From NCBI GenBank assembly GCA_023391005.1, contig JAEWBS010000069.1, positions 1-34,282 of the forward strand: a stretch of 34,282 bases of DNA. The letters run 5' to 3'. The position numbers and the translations under genes are program-made. Position 1 is the first letter of the stretch. Every line of letters begins with the position of its first letter. Of the stretch, positions 5,955 through 16,022 are shown one piece after another. The stretch comes from Bacillota bacterium (lineage in GTDB: Bacteria > Bacillota > Clostridia > Oscillospirales > Ruminococcaceae). A model generated the notes under the pieces. It had not been told where the DNA came from, ran no database searches, and was given only the letters and a program-made list of their open reading frames with translations.

Positions 5955-6977
5955 ATGAAAAAGACCCTTACAATGATTCTTTGCGCATGTGTGCTGGTCA
6001 TGGCCCTCGTTGGCTGCGGCGGCAGTTCTGCGCCTGCCTCGAGCGCTGCGGCGTCTTCTAACGGCGCGCCGTCTGAGGTGGCTGCACCCCACGCGCCGGT
6101 GGTTATCAACTTCCCGACGGCTGGCGCTTCGGGCGCGCTTTACGCGGTAGGCGCGGCCATCACCGACCTGTGGAGCACCGAGATCGACTATGTCAACGCG
6201 TCGAGCCGCGCCTCTAACGGCGGCATCGACAACCTCAATCAGGTCGCCGACGGCGAGGCGCAGGTGTCGATCGCCATTTCGAGCAACTGCTACCAGAGCA
6301 TGAACGGTACCGACAGCTTTGAGGGCGCCGCCAACGATAAGCTGCGCGTCATCGCGGGCCTGTATTTTAACCCCAATCAGGTGGTCGTCACCGAGAAATC
6401 GGGCGTCAACACGCTGGCTGAGGTCAAGGGTAAGCATTTTGCGGTCGCCGCCGCCGGCTCCTCGGTTGAGGGCGAGTGCAAGAACCACTTCACCGCCGCC
6501 GGACTGAACTTCCCCGCTGATATCAACACCGAGCCGCTCGCCTTTGGCGACGCTGCCGACATGCTGCAAAACGGCACGCTTGACGGCGCGTGGATCATGA
6601 GCGGTGCGCCCGCCGCCGCCGTAACGCAGGCCGCCACCTCGGGCTGCAAGCTTCTGAACATCGGTGACGAGATCATCGCGACGCTTCAGGGCGAATATCC
6701 GTGGTACGCAGCCTACACCATCCCCGCCGGGACCTACCCGAACCAGAACGAGGATGTGCAGACCACCGCGATCAAGATGGTGATGTTCTGCAGCGCCGAC
6801 CTCGATGAAGAGACGGTCTATGATCTGACCAAAACCCTGTGGGAGAACATCGACACGCTCGGCGAATCGCAGAGCAGCCTCAAGGGCCTGACCGCCGAAG
6901 AGGCCGTTAAGGATATTGCCAGCCTGCCGCTGCACGACGGCGCCGCCAAGTACTATAAGGAAGTCGGGGCGCTGTAA
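5955..6977 (+). CDS. TAXI-family TRAP transporter solute-binding lipoprotein
   Basis: The 340-residue protein begins with a lipoprotein signal (MKKTLTMILCACVLVMALVGC). The lipobox LVGC places the modified cysteine near residue 21, and a Ser/Ala-rich linker follows. The mature part opens like TAXI receptors (INFPTAGASGALYAVGAAITDLWS) and continues with the family's two-lobe fold, including KSGVNTLAEVKGKHFAVAAAGS. It should sit outside the membrane and pass solute to the fused permease encoded just upstream. AGAGGAGAA about 8 bases upstream supports the ATG. The gene ends 22 bases before a strong terminator, so the operon has two genes. The ligand is unknown. Confidence 0.93.
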   Translation: MKKTLTMILCACVLVMALVGCGGSSAPASSAAASSNGAPSEVAAPHAPVVINFPTAGASGALYAVGAAITDLWSTEIDYVNASSRASNGGIDNLNQVADGEAQVSIAISSNCYQSMNGTDSFEGAANDKLRVIAGLYFNPNQVVVTEKSGVNTLAEVKGKHFAVAAAGSSVEGECKNHFTAAGLNFPADINTEPLAFGDAADMLQNGTLDGAWIMSGAPAAAVTQAATSGCKLLNIGDEIIATLQGEYPWYAAYTIPAGTYPNQNEDVQTTAIKMVMFCSADLDEETVYDLTKTLWENIDTLGESQSSLKGLTAEEAVKDIASLPLHDGAAKYYKEVGAL

Positions 6978-6999
6978 AAAATCCCCCGATGAAGCTGTT

Positions 7000-7044
7000 C
7001 CCCCGCCCACGGCGCGTTTGTACGCCGAGGGCGGGGGATTTTTT
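7000..7044 (+). terminator. Terminator of the TRAP operon
   Basis: CCCCCGCCC (7000-7008) pairs with GGGCGGGGG (7029-7037), and CGGCG/CGCCG pair inside. TTTTTT follows at 7039-7044. Confidence 0.92.
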
Positions 7045-7119
7045 AGTGAAAAGTGAGACGCATAGAGCGTTAGCGCGCTGTGTCCGGACGCCCGGCACAC
7101 TTCGCTTTTTCAATTGCTT

Positions 7120-7995
7120 TTACTCAAACCGCTTCCGCCACCACCGCGGCTTATAGCGCAGCAGAAAGGCGTTGAGATAAGCGCCGAGAAAGAGAATAAA
7201 CATCGAGTAGTAGATCCAGACCATCGAGATGATGATCATGGTCAGGCTGCCGTAGATGCCGTACATATGAAAGAGCTCGACCGCCAGCGAATACAGCTTT
7301 GAAAACAGAAACCAGACAACCGCCGAGAAGACGGCCCCCGGCAGCTGCTGCCTAAAGCGCAGCTTAGTGCGCGGCAGCGTTTTAAACAGCAGCGCGTTAT
7401 AGCAGGTGAGATACGCGATGAAAATCACGCCCCGCAGCCGCAGCAGCGCATGCCACAGGCTGGCATAATAGGGAAAATGACGGGTTAAAATCTGCGCAAG
7501 GTGCTCACCAAACACGACAATCGAAAAATCGAGAACGACAAATAGAATTAAGAGCCCGGTGTATAAAACGCCGTGCAGACGTAGCTGAAAGAAGCTTTGC
7601 TCCTGATAGCCGTCGTAAATTTCGCCGACGCCCTGCGCGAGGCATGCGAAGAATTGTGAGGCCGACCACAGCTCGACTGCCAACGAGAGGGAAAGCGCCG
7701 TCAGCGAACCCGCGTAAACCTCAGCGACAATACCGTGGATCAGTTGTTGAAACTGCGCGGGGGCAAAATCGAGCAGTGGCTTGAGGATAAGCCCCTGCGT
7801 CAGCGAGGTGTAGGGCAGCAGGCATAAAAACAAAATAGCCAGCGGCACGAGCGAGAGAAAGAGATAAAAGGTGCCCGAGGCCGCAAAGACGCCGACATGC
7901 GCGCGCCCAAGCCCCTGCCGTAGCAATAGCAGCGCCGATAAAAGCTTGTTCCTTTTCAGTTTGGCCGCCCCCTTATTTTGATTATTTGCCAACAA
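7120..7995 (-). CDS. YihY/virulence factor BrkB family membrane protein
   Basis: This roughly 290-residue protein has about six hydrophobic segments and the family's typical sections: FAASGTFYLFLSLVPLAILF near residue 40, GSLTALSLSLAVELWSASQ near 95-115, and near the end SKLYSLAVELFHMYGIYGSL then MVWIYYSMFILFLGAYLNA. BrkB/YihY proteins are inner-membrane proteins whose biochemical role is unsettled; early claims of ribonuclease BN activity were wrong. No ATG exists in the N-terminal part, so translation probably starts at TTG 7993-7995 or the adjacent TTG 7990-7992. Neither has a good ribosome binding site, so the start is uncertain. It converges on the TRAP operon. Confidence 0.88.
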   Translation of the reverse strand: MLANNQNKGAAKLKRNKLLSALLLLRQGLGRAHVGVFAASGTFYLFLSLVPLAILFLCLLPYTSLTQGLILKPLLDFAPAQFQQLIHGIVAEVYAGSLTALSLSLAVELWSASQFFACLAQGVGEIYDGYQEQSFFQLRLHGVLYTGLLILFVVLDFSIVVFGEHLAQILTRHFPYYASLWHALLRLRGVIFIAYLTCYNALLFKTLPRTKLRFRQQLPGAVFSAVVWFLFSKLYSLAVELFHMYGIYGSLTMIIISMVWIYYSMFILFLGAYLNAFLLRYKPRWWRKRFE

Positions 7996-8122
7996 CTATT
8001 TTATGGGCAGGAAGCGCGCAAATATACATTACCGGGCTGCGGGCGCGGGATGTAGGATAATTTAATCGACTTACAAATTACCCCAAATATTGTGCGATTC
8101 CACGCGCCGCGCGTGCTACGAT

Positions 8123-8257
8123 ATGGTCAAGCGGCTTAAAATTGGATCGGCTTGGCGCAGCATAGTTCGCCAAGGCAATCTGAGGTTTAAATTGTTGGAC
8201 GATGAGATACGGCGCAAGCATTCTGCGCTAAAAAAGCGACGGCAAAAGGAGCGGTAG
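8123..8257 (+). CDS. Possible 44-residue basic small protein
   Basis: An ATG at 8123 opens a 44-codon frame whose TAG (8255-8257) ends 3 bases before the ATG of the next gene and overlaps its ribosome binding site, a typical coupled arrangement. The product is Lys/Arg-rich (for example SALKKRRQKER at the end). No ribosome binding site precedes the ATG, and an inverted repeat CTTGGCG/CGCCAAG (8151-8157, 8168-8174) lies inside the frame, so this may instead be leader sequence. I do not recognise the protein. Confidence 0.3.
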   Translation: MVKRLKIGSAWRSIVRQGNLRFKLLDDEIRRKHSALKKRRQKER

Positions 8258-8260
8258 GAC

Positions 8261-8821
8261 ATGAGTCTGGCGTTATTGATCGAGATTGAGGACAAAAAGG
8301 CGCTGCTGGGCCGCATTGAGGCGCAGCTGGAGGATAAAATCCGGGACAGAGCCGAATTTGAGCTGGCCCGGGCCTGCCATGAGTTTAAAAACTTCTTTGA
8401 GATGCATCACTTTGCGGTGGAAGAAACGCTTGAGGAGGGCAACCGTGTGCTCTTGGCCCGGTATGGCGATCTCAAGGTGACGCTGCACCATCATCCGGCA
8501 CAGCAGACGGCGGGGATATATGCGGTTTTATACCTTGCGGTTAAGCTTGGGGCCAACGAGAAGTATCGGATTGCGTTGCAGCGACCTGATAAAAAGCGGA
8601 TGGACGTCGGTGTGGCGGCTGTGGGTTATTCGCTTAAGGATCTCCCCGAGGTGCGGCAGGAGCAGGCGATTGACCGGCTGCAACAGCAGATTGAGACGAC
8701 GCGGGAGCGGTTGGGAAATTTTGAGCAGGAACAGTGGGTATATTCAATTATGACTGACCGGGAGAACCCGTCGGGCTGTTTTGCTTCGATGACCGAGCTG
8801 TTGGTGCAGCTGATCCGGTAA
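8261..8821 (+). CDS. Uncharacterised 186-residue coiled-coil protein
   Basis: I do not recognise this protein. It is soluble and charged, with no signal peptide or membrane segment. Residues 5-40 (EIEDKKALLGRIEAQLEDK) and about 130-160 (RQEQAIDRLQQQIETTRERL) look like coiled-coil helices flanking a middle domain (about 55-120) rich in beta-type residues. The ATG is supported by AAAGGAGCGG about 7 bases upstream. A small hairpin terminator follows 7 bases after the stop. The arrangement suggests a stand-alone gene, perhaps with the tiny frame just upstream. Confidence 0.75.
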   Translation: MSLALLIEIEDKKALLGRIEAQLEDKIRDRAEFELARACHEFKNFFEMHHFAVEETLEEGNRVLLARYGDLKVTLHHHPAQQTAGIYAVLYLAVKLGANEKYRIALQRPDKKRMDVGVAAVGYSLKDLPEVRQEQAIDRLQQQIETTRERLGNFEQEQWVYSIMTDRENPSGCFASMTELLVQLIR

Positions 8822-8828
8822 TACCGTA

Positions 8829-8850
8829 TGGCGGCTAGCCGTCATTTTTT
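8829..8850 (+). terminator. Terminator after the coiled-coil gene
   Basis: TGGCGG (8829-8834) and CCGTCA (8839-8844) pair across CTAG with one G-U pair, and TTTTTT follows (8845-8850). Confidence 0.65.
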
Positions 8851-8860
8851 CGACAAACTA

Positions 8861-8898
8861 AGGCAGTGGCGCACCCCTAAGCGGGTACGCCACTGCCT
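8861..8898. terminator. Hairpin between convergent genes
   Basis: AGGCAGTGGCG (8861-8871) and CGCCACTGCCT (8888-8898) form a perfect 11-bp stem with a 16-base loop. It lies just beyond the stop of the MscS gene (8907) and after the coiled-coil gene, so it probably works in both directions. T runs are short on both sides. Confidence 0.6.
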
Positions 8899-8906
8899 TT
8901 AACGCT

Positions 8907-9740
8907 TCACTTTCCCCCGCGTTTCTCTCGCGGCTTGAGCAGCACATTCATGCGCGGATAGCCCATCTCGATGCCGGCGCGTTCAAACTCCTCGCGGATA
9001 TCCTCGAGCAGCGAAAAATACAGCGGCCAATAGTCGGGCGTCGGCACCCAGGCGCGCAGCACATATTCGACGCAGGCGTCGGTATAGCCGAAAATACCGG
9101 CGAACACCGGCGGGTCGGCACAAATTTCGGGGTGGCGGGCCGCCGCCGCGCGCAACGCGTCCTTAACGCCCGCCGTCGGACTCGCATAGGCGGCCAATAC
9201 CTTAATCTCAAGACGGCGCTGCGCCGCCTGCGTGTAGTTGGTAATCTTAGCCGCCGCAATATCGCTGTTGGGCGCGAACACCGTCTTGTTGTCAGGTGTG
9301 AGGAATTTAGTGTAGCTCAGGCCGATCTCATCCACCGTGCCCGAAACGTCGCCCGCGTCGACATAATCGCCCGCGACAAACGGCTTGGTCAGCAAAATCA
9401 TGACGCCGCCCGCAATGTTCGAGAGCGCGCCCTGCACGGCGAGCGAGATCGCCAAGCCCGCGACGCTCAACGCCGCGATCAGCGACGTGACCGGAATGCC
9501 CAGCTTATCCGCCACGATGAGCGCCGTGAGCAGATAGAGCAGAATATGCACGGCCGAGCGCAAAAAGGTATGCAGCGTTTTCTCAATCTTGAGCCTTGAG
9601 AGCACCCGCGTGAACAGCCCCATGAGCACCCGCACGCCCACCAGACAAAGCAGCAGCACCAAAAGCGCGGGCAGCAGCCCGCTGGCCGTAACCGCGTCGC
9701 CGACGCCCTGAGCCGAAAACCAGTCGAGGTTAAAGTTCAT
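8907..9740 (-). CDS. MscS-family small-conductance mechanosensitive channel
   Basis: This 277-residue protein has three N-terminal TM segments. The pore-lining third segment and adjoining beta domain carry the family signature (SLAVQGALSNIAGGVMILLT, then KPFVAGDYV and a DEIGLSYT segment), followed by the usual cytoplasmic alpha/beta domain ending near FERAGIEMGYPRM. It should open on membrane tension to release osmolytes. The length matches E. coli MscS (286 residues). The ATG at 9740 is preferred because AGGGGGAAA lies 6-8 bases upstream. A start at 9887 would add 49 residues without a ribosome binding site. Confidence 0.92.
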   Translation of the reverse strand: MNFNLDWFSAQGVGDAVTASGLLPALLVLLLCLVGVRVLMGLFTRVLSRLKIEKTLHTFLRSAVHILLYLLTALIVADKLGIPVTSLIAALSVAGLAISLAVQGALSNIAGGVMILLTKPFVAGDYVDAGDVSGTVDEIGLSYTKFLTPDNKTVFAPNSDIAAAKITNYTQAAQRRLEIKVLAAYASPTAGVKDALRAAAARHPEICADPPVFAGIFGYTDACVEYVLRAWVPTPDYWPLYFSLLEDIREEFERAGIEMGYPRMNVLLKPREKRGGK

Positions 9741-10225
9741 CAAAATTTCCCCCTGAAGATTAGTGACCAGCAATTGCGGCGTTATATACGCGCCGCAGAC
9801 AAACAGCCTTAAAAGCAAACCCGAAAACACGTTGAACGCGTGGATGCATAGGTCCCGACAGAGGCATGACACCGGCGCGCCGCGCAAGAGGGGCTGAAAA
9901 TGCCGCCGGTCGCATCACCCTTATTACAACTGCTAAAGCAGTCAATTTCTAGAATCTTCATGTGCTACAAACCCGATTGTTGTCATCTACTTCGCTCAAT
10001 GGCTTGAAGCTAATGCGAACGGGACACCTCCACCGGGTTAGCCCGTGATCTTCATATCAATGAAAAGCAAAGAGCCGCCCGCGCGGCAGCGGTTCAAACG
10101 CCGCAGACGCCTCGGGCGGCTCATCGCTGTCAAGTAAAAGCGGCAAAGCAAAGGCTGTCGCCTGAATAAAGCCCACGGTGCGAACACCGACACGCTTTAC
10201 CGATTCAAACACGCTTCACTGACCG
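9741..10225. other. Intergenic region, no gene seen
   Basis: About 485 bases separate the M20 hydrolase stop from the MscS start. The only clear structure is the hairpin at 10072-10122. The minus-strand frames here are out-of-frame or N-terminal extensions without ribosome binding sites. Confidence 0.45.
10072..10122 (-). terminator. Probable terminator of the M20 hydrolase gene
   Basis: GAGCCGCCCG (10072-10081) pairs with CGGGCGGCTC (10113-10122). The intervening 31 bases can form a further stem (GCGGC..GCCGC type). On the minus strand it is followed by TTTGCTTTTCATT, a moderate T tract, about 105 bases beyond the hydrolase stop. Confidence 0.55.
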
Positions 10226-11464
10226 TTATCGCTGCGCCTCTCCCAGCATCGCCGTATACAGCACCTCAAAACCGGCGGCGACGTCGGCGTCGGTCACCGA
10301 TTCGGCGGGGTTGTGGCTGACGCCGCCCTTACAGGGAATGAAGATCATGCCCGCGTCGATAACGGCGGCGGCGTTCATCGCGTCGTGACCCGCGCCGCTG
10401 GGCATCACCTTGTACTTGATGCGGCACTTGTCGGCGGCCTTGCGGATCGCGCAGATCATGCGGTCGCTCATCGGAACGGGCTGATCGCTGCTGATGACGC
10501 GATGGGTACACTGCACGCCGCGGCGGTCCGCGATGGATTTGAGCTGCCGCTCAACCCCCTGTACGCAGCGGCTGATGCTGCCCGGGTCGATGCCGCGAAT
10601 ATCCACAGCCATCTTGACGCTACCCGGCACAACGTTCATCGAGCCCTGCACGAGCTCGCAGAGCGTCACCGCCGCCACCGACTGGTTGACGGCCTCGGCG
10701 TTGCCGATGCGCTCAACCGCCAGAATAAACTCGGCGGAAGCGGCCAGCGCGTCGCGCCGCAGGTGCATCGGGCAGGCGCCCGAGTGGGCATACTCCCCCT
10801 TGATTTCGACAGACAGCCGGGTAGGCGCGGCGATGGCCGACACAACGCCGACCGATATCCCACTGCTTTCAAGCAGCGGACCCTGTTCGATATGTAATTC
10901 GAGCATTGAGGCGGCGCTTTTCAGGCGCTCGCGCCCCGCCTCGGGGTGCGCCGGGTCCAGTCCGCGCGCCACCATCGCGTCATAGAGCGAGACGCCGTCC
11001 CGGTCGATCATCTCTTTAAGCTTGTCCGGCGCGATGCGCCCGGCCAGCAGCTTGCTGCCCACGGTCGGGTAGTTAAACCGCGACGACTCCTCGGTGGGGA
11101 ACACCACAAGCTCGACGGCGCGCCGGTGCTTCTGGCCGCTGCGCTTGAGCTGCCGCATGGCCTGAAAGCCCAGCATCACGCCCAAAAGTCCGTCGTATTT
11201 GCCGCCGTTGCGCACCGTGTCGATATGCGAGCCGACCAGCACGGCGGGTAGCTCGGGTTCCGCCCCCTCTAGCCGGGCCCAGATGGCCCCGGTCGTATCG
11301 ACCTCGACGGCCAGCCCCTCGCGCTCGAGCATACCGATCAGCGTTTGACGCGCCTGCATGTCCTCGTCGCTCATCGACAACCGCTCGCAGCCGCCCTCCG
11401 GCGTTTTGCCGATGTCGGCCATTGTCTCAAAATCCTTCAAAAATTCGGCTGATTCCAGTTTCAT
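10226..11464 (-). CDS. M20-family Zn hydrolase: N-carbamoyl-amino acid/allantoate amidohydrolase type
   Basis: The 412-residue protein shows the complete metal and catalytic pattern of the hydantoinase/carbamoylase subfamily of M20 peptidases: GSHIDTV (His80), KYDG (Asp91), PTEESSRF (Glu125/126), LELHIEQGP (His191), PSGAGHDAM (His360) and GVSHNPAE (His384). The central dimerisation domain (about 215-325) includes GEYAHSGACPM. Such enzymes cleave N-carbamoyl-L-amino acids, ureidoglycine-type compounds or allantoate in nitrogen salvage. Sequence alone does not separate these substrates. GGGAGGGA about 6 bases upstream supports the ATG. It starts 54 bases after the mreB-like gene stops, with no terminator between, so co-transcription is possible although the functions look unrelated. 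Confidence 0.9.
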   Translation of the reverse strand: MKLESAEFLKDFETMADIGKTPEGGCERLSMSDEDMQARQTLIGMLEREGLAVEVDTTGAIWARLEGAEPELPAVLVGSHIDTVRNGGKYDGLLGVMLGFQAMRQLKRSGQKHRRAVELVVFPTEESSRFNYPTVGSKLLAGRIAPDKLKEMIDRDGVSLYDAMVARGLDPAHPEAGRERLKSAASMLELHIEQGPLLESSGISVGVVSAIAAPTRLSVEIKGEYAHSGACPMHLRRDALAASAEFILAVERIGNAEAVNQSVAAVTLCELVQGSMNVVPGSVKMAVDIRGIDPGSISRCVQGVERQLKSIADRRGVQCTHRVISSDQPVPMSDRMICAIRKAADKCRIKYKVMPSGAGHDAMNAAAVIDAGMIFIPCKGGVSHNPAESVTDADVAAGFEVLYTAMLGEAQR

Positions 11465-11518
11465 GTTGTCCCTCCCACTGATGCTTTAAACTTAGGTGAA
11501 AAGCGGCGCCTCTCACCG

Positions 11519-12538
11519 TCAATGCAAATAGGTCGCGCTCTTCATAAAACCGTCGACAAGGCTGTCGACAACGACAAACGCAGCGGCGGTGCCCTTCGCG
11601 ACGCATTCGGTGGGGTCGGGGGCAATGTGCACGTCAAGCCGGGTGCTCTCGTGCAGCAGGCGGTCCATGCCGTGCAGCAGCGCACCACCGCCGGTCAGCG
11701 TCAGCCCGTTGCGGTATATGTCGGAGGCCAGCTCGGGCGGCGTACTCTCTAAAATGCGGCGCACCGCCGTCACAATCAGGTCGGTGCATTCGGACAGCGC
11801 CTCGCAGAGCTGCGCGCGGGTGATGGTCATCTGCCCGGGCAGGCCGGTGCTCAGGTCGCGGCCCTTGATGTCGATGGCGCAGTCCTCTTCGGGGGTAAAC
11901 GAGACGCTGCCGCAGGCGATCTTAGCGCGCTCGGCCATGCGCTCGCCGATGAGCAGGCCGAAGTTCCGACGGACATATTTGACGATGGCCTCGTCAAACC
12001 TGCGCCCCGCCATGCGCACCGAGGTCTTGCAGACGACGCCGTTGAGGCTTAAGACCGCGATATCGCTCGTGCCGCCGCCGATGTCGAGAATGATGTGCCC
12101 CTCGGGCTTTGAGATGTCGATGCCCGCGCCAATGGCGGCGGCGACCGGCTCCTCAATGAGGTACACCTTGCGCGCGCCCGACGAGAGGGCCGCCGACACA
12201 ACGGCGTTGGCCTCCACCTCGGTCACGCCGCTGGGCACGCAGATGACGACGCGGGGCTTGATCAGGTTGTTCGGATAAATCTTGCGGATAAAATGTGTGA
12301 TCATCGCCTTGGTCATCTCAAAGTCGGAGATGACGCCGTCCGAAAGCGGCATGGCGGCGCGGATGCGATCGGGCGTGCGCCCGAGCATGCGGTACGCCTC
12401 CTCCCCCGCTGCGATGATGTCGCCGCTGCGGCTGTCCACCGCGACAACCGAGGGCTCCTTTAAAAGTAAGCCCTTTTGCATATCGTAAATAATAACGGTC
12501 GCGGTACCGAGGTCGATTCCGATATCGTTAGAAGCCAT
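11519..12538 (-). CDS. mreB: MreB/Mbl-family rod-shape actin homologue
   Basis: The 339-residue protein carries the bacterial actin signatures: phosphate-1 DIGIDLGTATVIIY near residue 5, the CVPSGVTEVE segment near 100, IEEPVAAAIGAGIDI near 130, the phosphate-2 motif ILDIGGGTSDIAVLSLNGVV near 150, and the adenosine motif LTGGGALLHGMD near 285. MreB filaments guide cell-wall synthesis along the cell length. Length matches the family (about 335-345). No mreC/mreD follow, so this may be an extra Mbl/MreBH-like paralogue rather than the main mreB. AAAGGTGGAAA precedes the ATG. It is divergent from the small membrane protein gene at 12811. Confidence 0.9.
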   Translation of the reverse strand: MASNDIGIDLGTATVIIYDMQKGLLLKEPSVVAVDSRSGDIIAAGEEAYRMLGRTPDRIRAAMPLSDGVISDFEMTKAMITHFIRKIYPNNLIKPRVVICVPSGVTEVEANAVVSAALSSGARKVYLIEEPVAAAIGAGIDISKPEGHIILDIGGGTSDIAVLSLNGVVCKTSVRMAGRRFDEAIVKYVRRNFGLLIGERMAERAKIACGSVSFTPEEDCAIDIKGRDLSTGLPGQMTITRAQLCEALSECTDLIVTAVRRILESTPPELASDIYRNGLTLTGGGALLHGMDRLLHESTRLDVHIAPDPTECVAKGTAAAFVVVDSLVDGFMKSATYLH

Positions 12539-12810
12539 TGTAAATTTCCACCTTTCAAAAAGCGCAGCTGCCTGTTTGAAGCCAATATCGCGCCCTTGCG
12601 CGGGCTATCGGGGCAGGGGGCATATCCAATACACTCAATGATACCACATTCCAGCAAATTTTGCGCGCGTTTTTTGGTGGAATACCGCCCTTAGGAGAAA
12701 TTTTCCTGCCCCAAACGCCGCAAATTGCGGATGCCGCTTTTCATTTTCAACGCATTTTGCCGTCACCGTCACGGCATTTTTGGCATAGCATGAATCGAGG
12801 GGTGAAGGTT

Positions 12811-13182
12811 ATGCGCGATGTATTATGGATTCTGGTGGGCGTCTGCGTCACACTGACGGCAAGCGTCCTGTTTGAGCAAGCGATGGTCTGGATGCTGCGC
12901 CCGGCGCGGCGTTGCGGCACGGTGACGCTGCTGCCGGTGACGGGCGAGTGCCCCAATCTGGAACGGCAGCTGCGCTGGCAATACTTCTGTATGCAGTCGC
13001 ACGCCTGCCGCAGCGGTGAACGGCTGCTGATTGTCGACTGCGGCGCGACCGAAAACGCGCTGCTCAAGGCCGAGCTGTTCTGCCGTGGCCGACCCGGCGC
13101 AATGGTCTGCACGCCCGATCAGCTACGCCGCGTGGTCGGAAACGACGCCATTTACAAAGCGGTGGCGCTTGTATTATACTAA
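12811..13182 (+). CDS. Small membrane-anchored hypothetical protein
   Basis: The 123-residue product has an N-terminal TM helix (residues 4-28, VLWILVGVCVTLTASVLFEQ region) followed by a cytoplasmic or external domain with five cysteines (C39, C50, C64, C70, C82 by eye). It contains a beta-type segment ERLLIVDCGATEN and ends VALVLY. I do not recognise a named family. The ATG at 12811 is chosen because AGGGGTGAAGG lies just upstream. A start at 12661 would add 50 unrelated residues. It is divergent from mreB with a 272-base gap, so the two may share a control region. Confidence 0.7.
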   Translation: MRDVLWILVGVCVTLTASVLFEQAMVWMLRPARRCGTVTLLPVTGECPNLERQLRWQYFCMQSHACRSGERLLIVDCGATENALLKAELFCRGRPGAMVCTPDQLRRVVGNDAIYKAVALVLY

Positions 13183-13260
13183 AGGGGAATATTGTTAGTC
13201 CGCTCCGGAAAAGCGCGGAGGCTGTCACGGTTAAGCTTTTTATTCAAATGCCCGGGCAAA

Positions 13261-13460
13261 CTTTAAGTTTAATCGCGCGCAGGCAGGATGGCACCCGCCG
13301 TTTGAGTGGTCAGCCAAACCGCTGTAAACGGTGGCTTCGCCCTGTCGACAGCGCACGCCAAGCCCTGCGGGATGGGCGAGGCGCGCTGTCCCTGCCGGTT
13401 GTGTTTATCCGTCCGCGCATTTTCGGGGGACTGACACCGGCTCCGCATGGTGCCGGATAT
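13261..13460 (+). ncRNA. Folded leader upstream of recD2 (candidate structured RNA)
   Basis: The 315-base gap before recD2 has no convincing gene but several nested stems. GGCAGG (13282-13287) pairs with CCTGCC (13391-13396). Inside are GCCA/TGGC with CCG/CGG (13313-13335) and a strong arm GACAGCGC/GCGCTGTC (13347-13354, 13383-13390) containing inner GCC/GGC and GCCC/GGGC pairs. A separate hairpin CCGGC/GCCGG (13437-13456) lies about 30 bases before the recD2 ribosome binding site. A cis-regulatory leader is possible. No known riboswitch consensus was recognised, and GC-rich sequence folds easily. Confidence 0.35.
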
Positions 13461-13497
13461 GTGGCGACGCCGCAAAAGGATGTTAAGGAGGCTGCCT

Positions 13498-15708
<2,211 letters not shown>

Positions 15709-16022
15709 CGGCTTTTAGCTGCAAGCAGCGCATTTTAAGTGACAGGCCTTTTCAGAAAAAGCCACATGGATTGGTCCCCGTATCATCCTGAGGCGAAGCG
15801 GCGCGGCATCTGGGCGGGGGCGGCGGACTTTTTTGGCAGTCCGCCCCGACGCTTGGCAAGGACCGTACCCTTTACCTCTTTTCAAGTGAACCCTAGTCGC
15901 GGACTGGAACTACGGCGACTACTGCTTTGCCGCCATCGACGCGCAACGGGGCCTCGTGCTGCCGGGGCGGCAGATGGCAACGGGCGCGCCGCGCCAAAAA
16001 GACAGCAGAAGGAGAAAACAGC
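15709..16022. other. Intergenic region with perfect hairpin, no gene seen
   Basis: GGCGGACT (15822-15829) pairs with AGTCCGCC (15838-15845). A stretch around 15780-15800 (ATCATCCTGAGGCGAAGCGG) resembles dispersed intergenic repeats found in many bacteria (from memory, unverified). The last 120 bases read in one frame as DWNYGDYCFAAIDAQRGLVL, which looks protein-like but is preceded by an in-frame stop and has no start. It could be a decayed gene end. Confidence 0.4.

Noticed and set aside
7000..7044. Terminator also serving the convergent BrkB gene
   Set aside because: On the minus strand the stem is not followed by a T run, so only plus-strand termination is supported.
5904..7100. 398-codon minus-strand frame opposite the TAXI receptor
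   Set aside because: It is the shadow of a GC-rich real gene that has a lipoprotein signal, ribosome binding site and terminator on the plus strand.
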